The notes under the pieces were generated by a model, which was given only the letters and a program-made list of their open reading frames with translations, had not been told where the DNA came from and searched no databases. Made by a program: the position numbers and the translations under genes. Shown piece by piece: positions 11,259 through 22,100 of a stretch of DNA of 64,000 nucleotides. How positions within the stretch are numbered: the stretch's first letter is position 1; the number at the start of each line of letters is the position of its first letter. The stretch covers positions 1,713,501 to 1,777,500 of the forward strand of contig LR746269.1 of assembly GCA_902729315.2 (NCBI GenBank), written 5' to 3'. Origin of the DNA: Spirodela intermedia (Eukaryota; Streptophyta; Magnoliopsida; Alismatales; Araceae).

Positions 11259-14051
11259 CTATTGAAAGATTTTCAACTCTGTAGAAAAGGTTTGCAGTGC
11301 TGTAGAATTATTTACCATGGATATTATCTCATATCCACCTGGGTTTCTGAATCTTGCTGTGAGGATGCAACTCCCACCAAACCGCTGCTGAAAATAAAGA
11401 AGAACAGCAAACAGAACCCCTCCACAAGGAATGATAATATTCCAAGAGGACGAGTAAAAATCCCACTGGGCACTACTAGCAAAAAAGTAGGAAGAATCTA
11501 TGTGGGGCACATAGTGACTGGCTCTATATGCATCATATATGTGAGGCATTGCTCTAACCATGGTATTTCCAACGTAAAATGCAGGAATGAGAACCTTCTC
11601 CTTAGGGCTCCAGAATACATTGAGCAGAATCTGAGGTAGTAAGAAACCATCAGGTAATAAGCCAGCGTAGGATGTGAGATCTGCCCAAAGTGAACTCCGT
11701 GGCTCGTAGAGGAAATGTGGCCTTGCCATTTTAGCTTTGTAGGATCTCAGATGAACAAGCCAAGAAATCAGCAGTCCGATGAAGTAAAAAGGCAGACAGA
11801 ACTGGAGAGCCCTTCTCTCTGCATACCACAAACCCTTTTTGGTATCCACCCCAGATCTTGCAGACCATGCCAACTGCACTAATCGAAGGTGCAACACCAA
11901 TACAACCATGGTTATAAGCTTCACCACGACCTCATTCACTTCCAGCCACCCGCTACTCCCTAGGAAACCATTTTGTTGATCATGGTTAGCGAAGAAAAAG
12001 GCCTCAAACTTCACCATTAATGGTATCATGTGACCGAAGGTGAGTAACACAAGCATGGTGATTGATGTGGAGGGAAGGGTGCTAGGGTGCTCCCTGACGT
12101 GGAACAGCTGCAACCCTATGAAAACGCATGAAAGAGAAAGAGACATAAGAACCACCACTGCTTCAACATCCATCCTCCATATTGACTCTGCTGCCTGTTT
12201 CCTATACATGATATTGGAAGAAATCTCTAAGGGCTTGAAGTGAAGAGGATCAGACTCGTTTCTCATGCTCCTTATGGTGCCACTGACATGCGCCCCTGCC
12301 TCCGGATTCAAAGGAGCAAGCTGGATTTCAATGAGAATCCTGCAATCCATGGAGCTCATCTTCCTTTCATGCATTTCACCCATTGAATCAGAAACATCTA
12401 GACAGCCTATCAAGCAGAGCTTGCCTGTTTCCTCACTGTAAATCCCTTCTGCCAGTATGTTTTTTGCCCTATTCATGCCTGACGACCCATTAATAAAGGC
12501 ACCACTAATTGTGTAGCTTACATTCAAAACCCTATTCTCTGCAGCAACAACTGGACTAGAACGAAATCTCACAGTAGCATCCCCATAGATGATCCCCCAC
12601 ACTGCATCCCCTATAGATACAGGATGTGCATATGCCCAGGCTACTGTGCCATCAGAGCTTCTTAGACCCATATCAAATGTAAGCTCTATCATGGCCTTTG
12701 CATCAGGGTAGACTCTCCCACGCCTGTTCCTGGCACTATCACTTCCACAAGATCTCCTCGCGAGGTCAGCCTTTGTGTACTCATACTTCAGACCAGAAAC
12801 GGGATGCATGTTACTGTCTAGAGCCCGGAACTCCACCAGCTCCAAGTGGAAAGGATCAGTCGAGTTCCGGCTGCTCCAGATTTGCCCAACCAGTGGGCTC
12901 CTGTTCTCAATGGAAAGCACCCCAGGGAACCACAGTCCCAGCACCGCTGTGCAGTCCCCAACGTGAGCATCCACCACAGAGTGCTCAGGGTTCTGCACTG
13001 GGCAAGCCACGGCAGAGAGATGGTTCCTCTGATGATCCCAGAACCCTTCTGCAACCAGGATCTTCTCAGGGTTTAAGAGAGGTGGGTACCTGAAGGATTG
13101 ACTGTCTGAGAAGGCAACATACATGTGGACATTCCCATCATCCGAGCAGTGGACTTCTCCCAGGGAGAGGTAGCTTGGCTGGGCAAAATCCCCACTCAGA
13201 GGACTGCAACCCCCACCGTGGCAATCAGACCTGTGAAACAGTCTAAGCCCGTTGGAGAACCTGGACAGTATGGAACACAAGCTATCACCTGCTCCTAATG
13301 GGAGAGACCTCTCATGGTGAAGAACATCAGAGCTCATTTTCTCAGCTTGGGGAAGCAGAGTATACTCGTAGGTCCTCTGTGAGTAAGCCAGTAAGGATAT
13401 GGGACTAAAGTGGCCGGGGCTTCCAGGGGAATCCAAGCTCTCCACGGTGCCGGTCACCAAGACGTTGCTGATGCTTGAATGCTTGGGGTAATGGAGCTTC
13501 ACAGCAGCAGAGAGATCGAGGAGCTTACCCACTGCGGAGAGCGAGACGCCGGTTCCCACCATGCACAGCTTCCCGGATGCCTCGGACCAGAACCCCGACA
13601 AATTGAACCTCACCCGCCTCCCTCGATTGAGGACGCCAGGGCCCCGAGGGCGCACAACGCGGAACAGACCTCGACCCCTGGTGAAGTTCCTGCGCACGAA
13701 GGAGACGCCTCCTCCTCGGAAGACAAGGCTACCCTTGATGCCGATGACGCCGGGCTGCCGCGTCCTGTGCAGCTCCCGGGGGCGGAAAGTGACCGATCTG
13801 GGGAGGGAGAGTGCGGGTGAATCGTCCCGCGCGAGGATCTCGTCCCCGCCTTTGAAGAATCCGTCACGGATCAGGAGGGAGCCGTGCGGATCCGTGTCCC
13901 CGCCGTCGGCGACGGACTCCGGCACGACGGAGCCGCAGTGGTCGGAGTAGGAGGGATTGGCCGCAGAAGAAGAAGAAGAAGAAGCCGTAGGGGAGGTCGC
14001 GACGGCGTCGAGGACGGACAGGACCAGGACGACGATCCACCGCCACCGCAT
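11259..14051 (-). CDS. DUF2921 multi-pass membrane protein, single exon, 930 aa
   Basis: A large uncharacterised plant membrane protein of the DUF2921 family, the group that also contains the Arabidopsis FLY1-type transmembrane ubiquitin ligases. The start at 14051 is the first ATG in frame; the frame extends six codons further up but has no ATG there. Residues about 1-19 (MRWRWIVVLVLSVLDAV) form a signal peptide, followed by a Ser-rich stretch and the family hallmark HCGSVVPES. A lumenal or extracellular region to about residue 620 contains three copies of a G-[FI]-[WY] ... L-x-x-x-[GA] motif near 153, 335 and 535. About six hydrophobic helices follow (roughly 628-651, 664-687, 706-728, 749-767, 797-815, 868-886). 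The C-terminus ends shortly after FQQRFGG and has no RING finger, so ligase activity is not expected from this protein alone. The gene is intronless. Confidence 0.88.
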   Translation of the reverse strand: MRWRWIVVLVLSVLDAVATSPTASSSSSSAANPSYSDHCGSVVPESVADGGDTDPHGSLLIRDGFFKGGDEILARDDSPALSLPRSVTFRPRELHRTRQPGVIGIKGSLVFRGGGVSFVRRNFTRGRGLFRVVRPRGPGVLNRGRRVRFNLSGFWSEASGKLCMVGTGVSLSAVGKLLDLSAAVKLHYPKHSSISNVLVTGTVESLDSPGSPGHFSPISLLAYSQRTYEYTLLPQAEKMSSDVLHHERSLPLGAGDSLCSILSRFSNGLRLFHRSDCHGGGCSPLSGDFAQPSYLSLGEVHCSDDGNVHMYVAFSDSQSFRYPPLLNPEKILVAEGFWDHQRNHLSAVACPVQNPEHSVVDAHVGDCTAVLGLWFPGVLSIENRSPLVGQIWSSRNSTDPFHLELVEFRALDSNMHPVSGLKYEYTKADLARRSCGSDSARNRRGRVYPDAKAMIELTFDMGLRSSDGTVAWAYAHPVSIGDAVWGIIYGDATVRFRSSPVVAAENRVLNVSYTISGAFINGSSGMNRAKNILAEGIYSEETGKLCLIGCLDVSDSMGEMHERKMSSMDCRILIEIQLAPLNPEAGAHVSGTIRSMRNESDPLHFKPLEISSNIMYRKQAAESIWRMDVEAVVVLMSLSLSCVFIGLQLFHVREHPSTLPSTSITMLVLLTFGHMIPLMVKFEAFFFANHDQQNGFLGSSGWLEVNEVVVKLITMVVLVLHLRLVQLAWSARSGVDTKKGLWYAERRALQFCLPFYFIGLLISWLVHLRSYKAKMARPHFLYEPRSSLWADLTSYAGLLPDGFLLPQILLNVFWSPKEKVLIPAFYVGNTMVRAMPHIYDAYRASHYVPHIDSSYFFASSAQWDFYSSSWNIIIPCGGVLFAVLLYFQQRFGGSCILTARFRNPGGYEIISMVNNSTALQTFSTELKIFQ

Positions 14052-14067
14052 CCTCGAGGAATCGATC

Positions 14068-14076
14068 AAACCCTAA
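14068..14076 (-). promoter_or_regulatory. Telo-box (AAACCCTAA) in the DUF2921 leader
   Basis: AAACCCTAA on the plus strand (TTAGGGTTT in gene orientation) lies 17 bases upstream of the chosen ATG. Telo-boxes are common in plant promoters and leaders of growth- and translation-related genes. A functional role here is inference. Confidence 0.35.
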
Positions 14077-14430
14077 GAACCGCATTGGGAGCGCAGAAGA
14101 AGAGTGGACCTGTCGGCGGGGCCGCCATTTGCCCCCCGCCGGAGCGACGTAGGAGAGAGAGAGAGGTAGAGAGAGAGAAGCGGTGAAGACGAAGCTGAAA
14201 GAATGGCCCACAGTCTATCGGGTAGAAGATGAGGAATATTACAGAAACACCCCTTCCACAATATTGCTTTTGAAAACGTAACTCGGTATCTTACGAGGTC
14301 TGAATTTAAATTTCTTGCTATAAGAAAATACCAGAAAAAATAGGATTCGCCTTCTGCCTGGCTCTCTTTCTAAACACACATCAATGGATAAATAACGAGA
14401 GAAGGAGAGAGACTGACCCATTCCTACCTT

Positions 14431-14433
<3 letters not shown>

Positions 14434-14469
<36 letters not shown>
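14434..14469. repeat. (GA)18 microsatellite upstream of DUF2921 gene
   Basis: A clean GA tract about 380 bp upstream of the minus-strand start codon, in the likely leader or core promoter. In gene orientation it reads CT, as in the CT-rich leaders frequent in plants. Confidence 0.93.
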
Positions 14470-14472
<3 letters not shown>

Positions 14473-14565
14473 ACCAACGGTCACAAGGGGGATCACTAAA
14501 ACAGTCTTAAGAGAATGGGCACCAGACTAAGTACGGGGTCATGGTGGCTGGGGTAATTAACGTCG

Positions 14566-14857
14566 AAATTTCTCAGGAATATAATGGTCAACGGGAGATG
14601 ATAACTAAAAAACAAAGATTAACTTTAATTCAAATCAGAGTAAAAATATGCCGGATTTGGTATTAAATTTATCAGGAATATAATTGTCAACGGGAGAATA
14701 ATTAAAAGACAAAAACAACTTTAATTCAAATATGACTAAAAATATACCCGATTTGGTATTAAATTTCTCAGGAATATAATTCTCAACGGGAGATGATAAT
14801 TAAAAAACCAAAAATAACTTTAATTCAATTCAGAGTAAAAATATGCCGGATTAGGTA
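14566..14857. repeat. Tandem minisatellite, three units of about 97 bp
   Basis: Three diverged direct copies start at 14566, 14665 and 14761. Each begins AAATTT-[CA]-TCAGGAATATAAT, continues with CAACGGGAGA, and ends near ATATGCC/ACCCGGATT-GGTA. The copies differ by substitutions and small indels, so the duplication is old. It lies between the divergent promoter side of DUF2921 and the 3' end of the L21 gene. Confidence 0.9.
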
Positions 14858-15226
14858 TGGAACACAGAAAATGATGAAGAAACATAGTGTTCCACAGCTG
14901 TGGAGAACAAGACCTCCACAGCTGCTCACCACCCAAGGCAATTAATCAAAATTTCGTTTAATAAAACGAAGTCAACGGCTCCACGGTCTGAATTAGTGAT
15001 CATGACTCCCCGGCTCTCAATGAACTGAAACCAGCATAATCCAATGCAGAGCCCCCCAACACACAGTTTCCAAAACTTGGAAGCTTTACAGACGACCCTG
15101 AGCGTAAGATCAGGACAGGTTCCTCACCATACACAGAGGAGTTGACTTTTTGGGGGGTGGCCAGCAGCACAGGAGATACTTGGCGGGAGCGGATTGGCCC
15201 GAGGAAAGGAGCTTCCTTTATCTTGC

Positions 15227-18200
15227 CTAGGCAGGGATTGCCGACCTGGTGGGCTTGTCGATCCCTTGAATATCCGTGATCCTCAATTTAGTAAGCTCCT
15301 GCAGAAACCCAACCAGCGCCTGTCAGATAGAGGAAAGGGGGGGGGGGGGCGGTGTCCGAATGCCTAGACAGTTTTCTCTCTCCTCAAGAAAAAAAGTCCA
15401 GCACGCTGCTCAGCCATACATAGAATCACACACTCATTTATCATCTCCTGGAGATAAAAACCAGATTCGTCCGTCCACATAATTTCTGTACGAAATTTCA
15501 TGTTCTCCCCCGTCATCACGGCATGCCGACAGCATATCGAAGAAAATCGTTAGAGCGTTGACTCATCAAGAAACCCAGACCATACCTGGCGGTGCCCCTT
15601 GGTTCTCCGGTAGTTCTTTCTCCTCTTCTTCTTGAATATGATTACTTTCGCATCCAATGCCTGTGGGAGGAGAAGGAAAGGATTGGGAGGAAGAGAATTC
15701 AGAAGGGGTTGGATCTTGCAGACGTTTAGGATATTACTTATATTATTCAAGTGATGATGGAATTACTCAAAGATAAAGTTATGTGGCCAGATTCTTCACT
15801 AAAATTATGATAAATCAAATGAGATACGTTACTATAAATGGCCAGATGCTAAAATATCAAAAATTTACTCGTGATTATGAAGTCCCAGAATCTGAGACTA
15901 CATTGCATGCCCAACAAAAGAAAGCAAAAGTGGAACCCTAGCAAACTGGGTAAAATAGCAGAAGGTGGAACATAATCAATTAACAAGAATTTCATAACAG
16001 ATACCATTACACTCTTACAAAGAACAACGTGGAAATCACAGGGGGTACAACGAGGTACAGTCCATGTGGTTCAATCTTAATTTAAGCAACTTGGGAAGAT
16101 TGACGAATATATTGAAACAAAGAACCAGAATTAATTTCCAAGAATTTGGTGCTGCATTCATCTGATAAATTTGACTCCACACTGAGGTGATCATTCTTGA
16201 AGTATAACTAAAACATGAGAAACCAGAAACAAGTCTCGGATTCCTAAAAACGTGTGAGTCAGTTCTGAATCACACACTACGGATATAAAACCATGAGAAA
16301 TCAAAACAGGTTACATCAGTATATATCGGTGCTGTTTACCACAAATTATGAAAGATATTTTGGTCACTAAAAAGAGAAGAATGCCCTTACATGTTCTTCA
16401 ACAACGGCATGCACAGCAGCTTCGGGTAATATCGGCCTACCAATGATAGTCTGGGCCTTTGATCCAAGCATAAGAACCTTGTTCAAGATCAACTGCATAA
16501 AAAGGAAAAACACAGGTCGAGGCAAGCAAGTTTACTCTTATGCATATAATGGCCTAAACAATGAATAATATATATGTAAAATAAAATAACAAAAGCTCTA
16601 ACAACGTCCATGCAAAGGGATTCCTCCAAAGGGTGATCCGGTGTCAACATGGATGAGCAGCTAACAACATATGAGAGAGGTGATAGCACATGCAATGATC
16701 AGATGGGTGAAAAATTATCAAGATTTATTTTTACTAATACATGTTGTCCAGATACTTATGCGGAGAAGCTTCAATACATCCATCCACGATATTGTACTCA
16801 CTTCACACTGACAACACAATTATTCAATAGAGTGACATACTCAACATCTGAATGCCTAAACAATGAGAAGAACATTAGTAGTACAGAAAAGGAATGTGGA
16901 AGATGATTTGAGAACATCTAAATTTAATAACAAATAGCAGCCATACGAAAGATTACCATGACAACGTGGCTAAGGACTTATAAAAATGGAATTAACAGGA
17001 CATTGCATATGCAATTCCTGTTCCTCTACTGACAGTTCACAAAATAAAATGTCTAAGGTGGTTAGAAAACTTCCGTATAATTTCATAACATTCCTTTCAA
17101 ACCATTTTTTTCGAAGAAAGAGTTTGATCAGAGCATAACCCCTGATTAAGAAGCAAGTTCATCTGGGATCATAGAGAAGATATGTATATTGTTCCAACTA
17201 TTCCTACAATTTAGCAAAATAATCTATTTTGCAAAGAAAGAGGGAATATCATTCATGTTGTCATCTAACAGATGAATTAATTTTAGCAGAAGAGATCCAT
17301 GAAAATACAGTTCATAGATAGAACCCAGAAACGGTAGAGCTTCCGACAGGAGTTTGAAGGGGACTGAATCTTTTAGAGACCGGCATTCTTCACCAAATTC
17401 TATAGCATCAACTCAACAGACTGGCGAAAATTTCCAAGTTTTTTAGGATTTTTTTTCCTCATATTTTGTGACAGGATCAGATGTACCACGCAAAAAACTA
17501 TTCAAACTCAGTGCTCACAATAACCTCAAAGTCCGGGAGATATTCAGGGCAGTGAGTGAGGGCCGCTTCAGTCCAGCCGATTCAACACACTATGGATGTG
17601 GTGAGTCGCTGTAGAACTCGAATCCAAACGAGAAGGCTCCAGGCGTGACACCATCGAAACCCATAAGAACCCTAGAGTGTTATTATGATGGTACGGTGGT
17701 ATCTTAAAAACGAGATTCACAGACTTCTTAAAACCGTCAAGAAATGTCCGCAGCGCACTTGCCCATGGGTTTATGCAGAAAATGCTGTATCAGAGATTCT
17801 TGAAGCATTTTTTCTATACAATCGTATATTGAACATTATCGGATAGTTCAGGAAATTATCATGGAGAAGGTAAGAAATGGTAACAAGGAAAGTTAAACAG
17901 CCATGCACCTTGTCATTAACTTCACAAAATTTTAGCCTCTCGGTGAAAATGGAGTCTCCGTTGCAGACTTTGAACTGATGAGAGCCAATCTGAACAAGAA
18001 AAAAAAAACGAAAAATAAGTCATTGAACAGATATCGGAACGCAAATCGAAGATGAATAAGCAGACCTGGACAACGGCGAAAACAGGTTCCCATGGTTTGA
18101 ACGGCCTCTCTGATGACTCAAGCGGTCCGATAACTTGGTATCCAATCGCAGCTGCCTCAGAAACCTTCTCCTCATCCGATTTCCCGCTTACAACAGACCG

Positions 18201-18542
18201 TCTGGGACCCGAAACCACTCCATCATCTTCATCCCCGTCACTCTCCTCCCCTCCACTCCCCTCTTCTTCATCCTCTCCGAACCCTTCATCATCATCATCC
18301 TCGTCTTCCTCTTCGCCAGAGGAGACCGTCGTCCGCGAAGAGAAATGGTGGAGCGATCCGGATACCAACGGATCAATATGGCGGAAGAGACGAGGACCCA
18401 GGTGGGCACTCGACTCTGAGAATGTGGAAAGAGCAGAAGGACGGTAGGAAGTGGAGGCCCCCTCAAGGAGCTGAGAGGGCAGAAGCAGAGATCTGCAATG
18501 GCGGGTCAGCACGGCGAGGCACCGCCTGCTGGGTGCTGCCAT
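15227..18542 (-). CDS. RPL21M: Mitochondrial 50S ribosomal protein L21 (bL21m), 268 aa
   Basis: Large-subunit protein of the mitochondrial ribosome; the Arabidopsis counterpart is NFD1, needed for nuclear fusion in gametophytes. Exons in gene order are 18542-18066, 17989-17909, 16492-16391, 15660-15586 and 15298-15227. The first encodes an Arg/Ser-rich mitochondrial presequence (MAAPSRRCLAVLTRHCRS), then a long acidic Asp/Glu/Gly-rich spacer, then the start of the L21 fold (GYQVIGPLESSERPFKPWEP). The later exons give GSHQFKVCNGDSIFTERLKF, VLMLGSKAQTIIGRP, the highly basic KVIIFKKKRRKNYRRTKGHR and ELTKLRITDIQGI. All junctions keep frame. An in-frame ATG lies 41 codons upstream (18665), but that extension is Pro-rich and acidic at its start, unlike a presequence, so I chose 18542. 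The first intron is only 76 bp. Confidence 0.93.
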
Positions 18543-19161
18543 TTTCTTCCTCCTCTCCTTCGACGGAGGTGGCAAGCTCCGGCGAAGGTGAGGGTTTTGG
18601 GGGGAGGGTGGAGGGGAGGCTTCCACTGAGGCTTGAAGTGGAGGGAGGTCGTCCGTTGAATTCATGAGAGCCCATCGAATGGACGATTCGGATCTATCTA
18701 GGAGAAATTTAGATTAAAAAACGTTAGCTGCCATTAAACCTAATGAGGTTTTCAAAAATAGCATAATTATTGTATTTAAATTACTATATTATCTGAATCA
18801 TTTTAATAATATGAGCAGTACCCTATCTGTCAGCTTTCTCGTACATGGGCCCGCTGGGCCTCCTCAAGCCCAATTTGGGCCCTCTCTCTCTTTCTTTCGC
18901 CACTGGGATTTACAAGGCTCGGCGCGATAATAACACCGCCGCCAGCTTCGCCTTGGAATGAGAACAAATAATGGCAAGTGTGGGATGAGTTCGGATAATC
19001 GATGGACGGGCCTTTCGGACCGATAAGGCTGTCTGCGAAGGATCCGCTTCGCCCCCACCGCCTCTCTCACCCTTTTTACTCTCTCCTCCATCTTTCTGCG
19101 CGTGTAGGGTTCCTGGAGGGAAGAGGCGGTCGCCTAAACTCGTCTCCCATCAGCGGGTGCG
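18543..19161. promoter_or_regulatory. Bidirectional promoter between mitochondrial L21 and ABCE2, with TGGGCC/GGCCCA motifs
   Basis: The two start codons lie about 620 bp apart and point away from each other. At 18844-18882 there is a dense run of GGGCCC, TGGGCC, GCCCAA and TTGGGCCC motifs. These are site II elements, bound by TCP factors in many plant ribosomal-protein and mitochondrial genes. The segment at 18719-18830 is AT-rich. No clear TATA box was seen for either gene, in keeping with site II promoters. Shared control is inference. Confidence 0.65.
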
Positions 19162-22100
19162 ATGGCGGATCGTCTCACTCGTATCGCTATTGTCAGCTCC
19201 GATCGATGTAAACCGAAGAAATGTCGCCAGGAGTGCAAGAAGAGCTGCCCTGTTGTGAAGACAGGTATCCCCTTGTTGAATTGAGAGCCATTTTTTTTGT
19301 TTCTTCTGTTTCCAGCTACGTAGGAACTTTTCCCGTGGATTCTGTTTGAAAAATGACCTTTCCTTCTTTATGTTGTGATGTTTGGTGGATTTTGACGAAT
19401 TTTAAGCTGATAGCGAGCCTAATTCTTTTGATTAGTTATCAAAATAGGCGACGAATAAGTTATGTGTTTGGTACATTAGGGACGGAGGAAAGTTATCCTA
19501 TCGTTTGCCCGTGACGATATGTTTTGATTTGAATGTGCCGCTCTTTAGTATCTGCTTCTCGAACCAATTGCCTCTGGGCCCGCATTCACGAATGAGATTT
19601 ACGAGAGCCAGGTGACTAGATATGCTCAAAAGTGAAATCGTTACTCTTTTCGGAAACTGTGTCAATCAAAAGTTATCCTAATTGCTTCTTGCATTGTCTT
19701 AAAACCAAACTTATTTTCTCTGAGGCAGGTGCTATTTATTTTATCTTGAATAGCCTGGGCTAACTGCATTATTGTTGTTCTCTCAACTATCTATATTCAT
19801 TTCCTCTGCTCTCTTGCCCATGGGCATGGAATAATTAATTGCGCAGAGGATCCTAATTTTTAATGGGGTATATGCTTCCAACCTGAGTGCATATCTGTGA
19901 AGCTCACTTTAAGGGGATCTTTATCTCCTTGGGGGGCTTGATGGTGATCTGATAGGTGCTGTGTCGGTATGCCCCAGTTGCCCTGTCACCAGGACTGCAT
20001 GTGCTGCGGTAGGATGGTGGAAGTTCTCCAAACTAGTTGCTTACTATATGACGCTCCCCTTCCCTTGCCCCCAGCCCCCCAACACACACACACACGAAAG
20101 CAAACTAGCTACAAGACTAAAATTGCATTTGCATTTACAGCCATGGGTAAAAGTAGTCAGATAGGACCAATGATTCCCCAGTTGTCTATTATCGCTGCTT
20201 GTGGATCAAGCTGACTTGATATACGTGTCTGTATGATTTACGTAAGGCAGTCCGCATGAGAATTGACAAGTTATCCAGATTTTCAAACGCTCAAACCTTC
20301 TGTAAGACATTGGACTCTTTCTCATGCGATTCAATTATAAAATGACTGGTGACCGATTGGTTGTACCCTCAAAAATCTCAGGCCCCTTGGATCTAGAAAA
20401 ATAAGCTGAATTTGTGTGGACCAAATCTTCAAACATACTTGTCAAGTCATTTTAAGGATTTGATACCAGGAAGGTCTGAAAAGGTTTTGTGAACTTGCTT
20501 GAAAACGTTTTTCGAATCTTTGGATTTAACTGGCCAAGATTGATCCTTGTTAACTTTGTTTTTTTTTCTTTTGGCCTCTTCTCTTTACAGGAAAACTATG
20601 CATTGAGGTGACTCCATCAGCAAAAATTGCTTTTATCTCAGAGGAGTTATGCATAGGATGCGGTATCTGTGTCAAGGTACGTCTGCTTATCATCAGATTT
20701 TGATTATATCTTTTTTTTCCTGCTTTTTAATTTTTTTCGCCTTTGTTTGCAGAAATGCCCTTTTGAGGCCATTCAGATTATCAACCTGCCAAAGGATTTG
20801 GATAAGGACACTACTCACCGTTATGGTCCAAATACTTTCAAGCTTCACAGGTTCTTTTAGCAATGATATTGATGTCTTGATATTCTTTGTTTGGTTTCAA
20901 GGGTGTTTTGACCACTGCTCTTATTACAGACTCCCAGTTCCCCGACCTGGTCAGGTTCTGGGCCTGGTTGGAACAAATGGGATTGGCAAGTCGACCGCCC
21001 TGAAGGTCTTGGCTGGGAAGTTGAAACCAAATTTGGGTCGGTTCAATGTAATGCCTCACAGAAGTTCGATATAGTAATCATTGCATTATTTTTTTTTGTT
21101 TTGTTGTACTGATATCTGACTATGAATACCTGTTCTTTGTCTCTCCCTTCCCTTTCCGCAGAACCCTCCTGACTGGCAAGAAATACTGACATATTTTCGA
21201 GGATCTGAGCTTCAAAATTACTTTACTCGTATCCTGGAGGACAATCTGAAGGTGCTTTAGCTGATTCTTTATTTCATATTTTTATTTTACCTTTACTTCC
21301 AGATTTAAGAACTTTGAAAAATGATTAGATCCTTGCATTTGTTGGGTCCTAATCAGTAGTCAGATATCAGTGATAAAAATGAAATGTTTTCTCACTTCTG
21401 AGTTCTTTTGTTGCAATCGTCATGATAAGTGACCATACTTTTGAATTTTCTGTTATTCTCCCATTAAATCGATAGCTTTATGTTAACAGATAATCATAAA
21501 TTCATTTTTTACCATTCAAAGTTTGAAAGCGATCCACAACCATTTCCTCTGTTAATGTTTTAGAAGACTACGTTTAACATCAGAAAGTGTACACATATTA
21601 TTTCTCAGCAATGTTCATTTGTCGCCTGAATGACTTACCTGTGTGCATCGAGAAGCACACTTATCTGTGTGTCTTGCTGATGGACTCTGTTCGTGGGAAT
21701 GGCTTCTACTTTATCAGTGTGATCGACAAGCAGAGCACTAGTACGGCTCTGATCAATTGGTAAGGGAACGAGATCTATGGTTTTTGATTGCAAGCAAGTA
21801 GAAGCTTGCATCTCAATCACACATTAGGTTTACAACAGCAACACCGAGGTCAGTTTGATGAGCTATGGCTAAGTTGCAACCAGCATCAGGACAGAGAGAT
21901 ATGCGCATTTTTAATGAAGGAAAGGCCCACAACGGGTCAACCTTTCTTTTGGTTCTGTGATCGGATTAAGAAATTGAGAGTGTGGGGGAGGACCTTTTTG
22001 TAGGAAGAGGTTAAAGATGCTGTCATTTTGTGGATCTTGGGTTACTAGTTCCTCTCACGGTACTGACCAGTAGTGATGCCTGAGGGGTTTTCTCCAATAC

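Noticed and set aside
12698-13950. Several plus-strand open frames of 60-130 codons inside the DUF2921 gene
   Set aside because: Antisense shadows of the GC-rich minus-strand coding frame.
14052-14069. Six-codon upstream extension of the DUF2921 frame
   Set aside because: The extension begins with TTG, not ATG. The first ATG at 14051 gives a good signal peptide.
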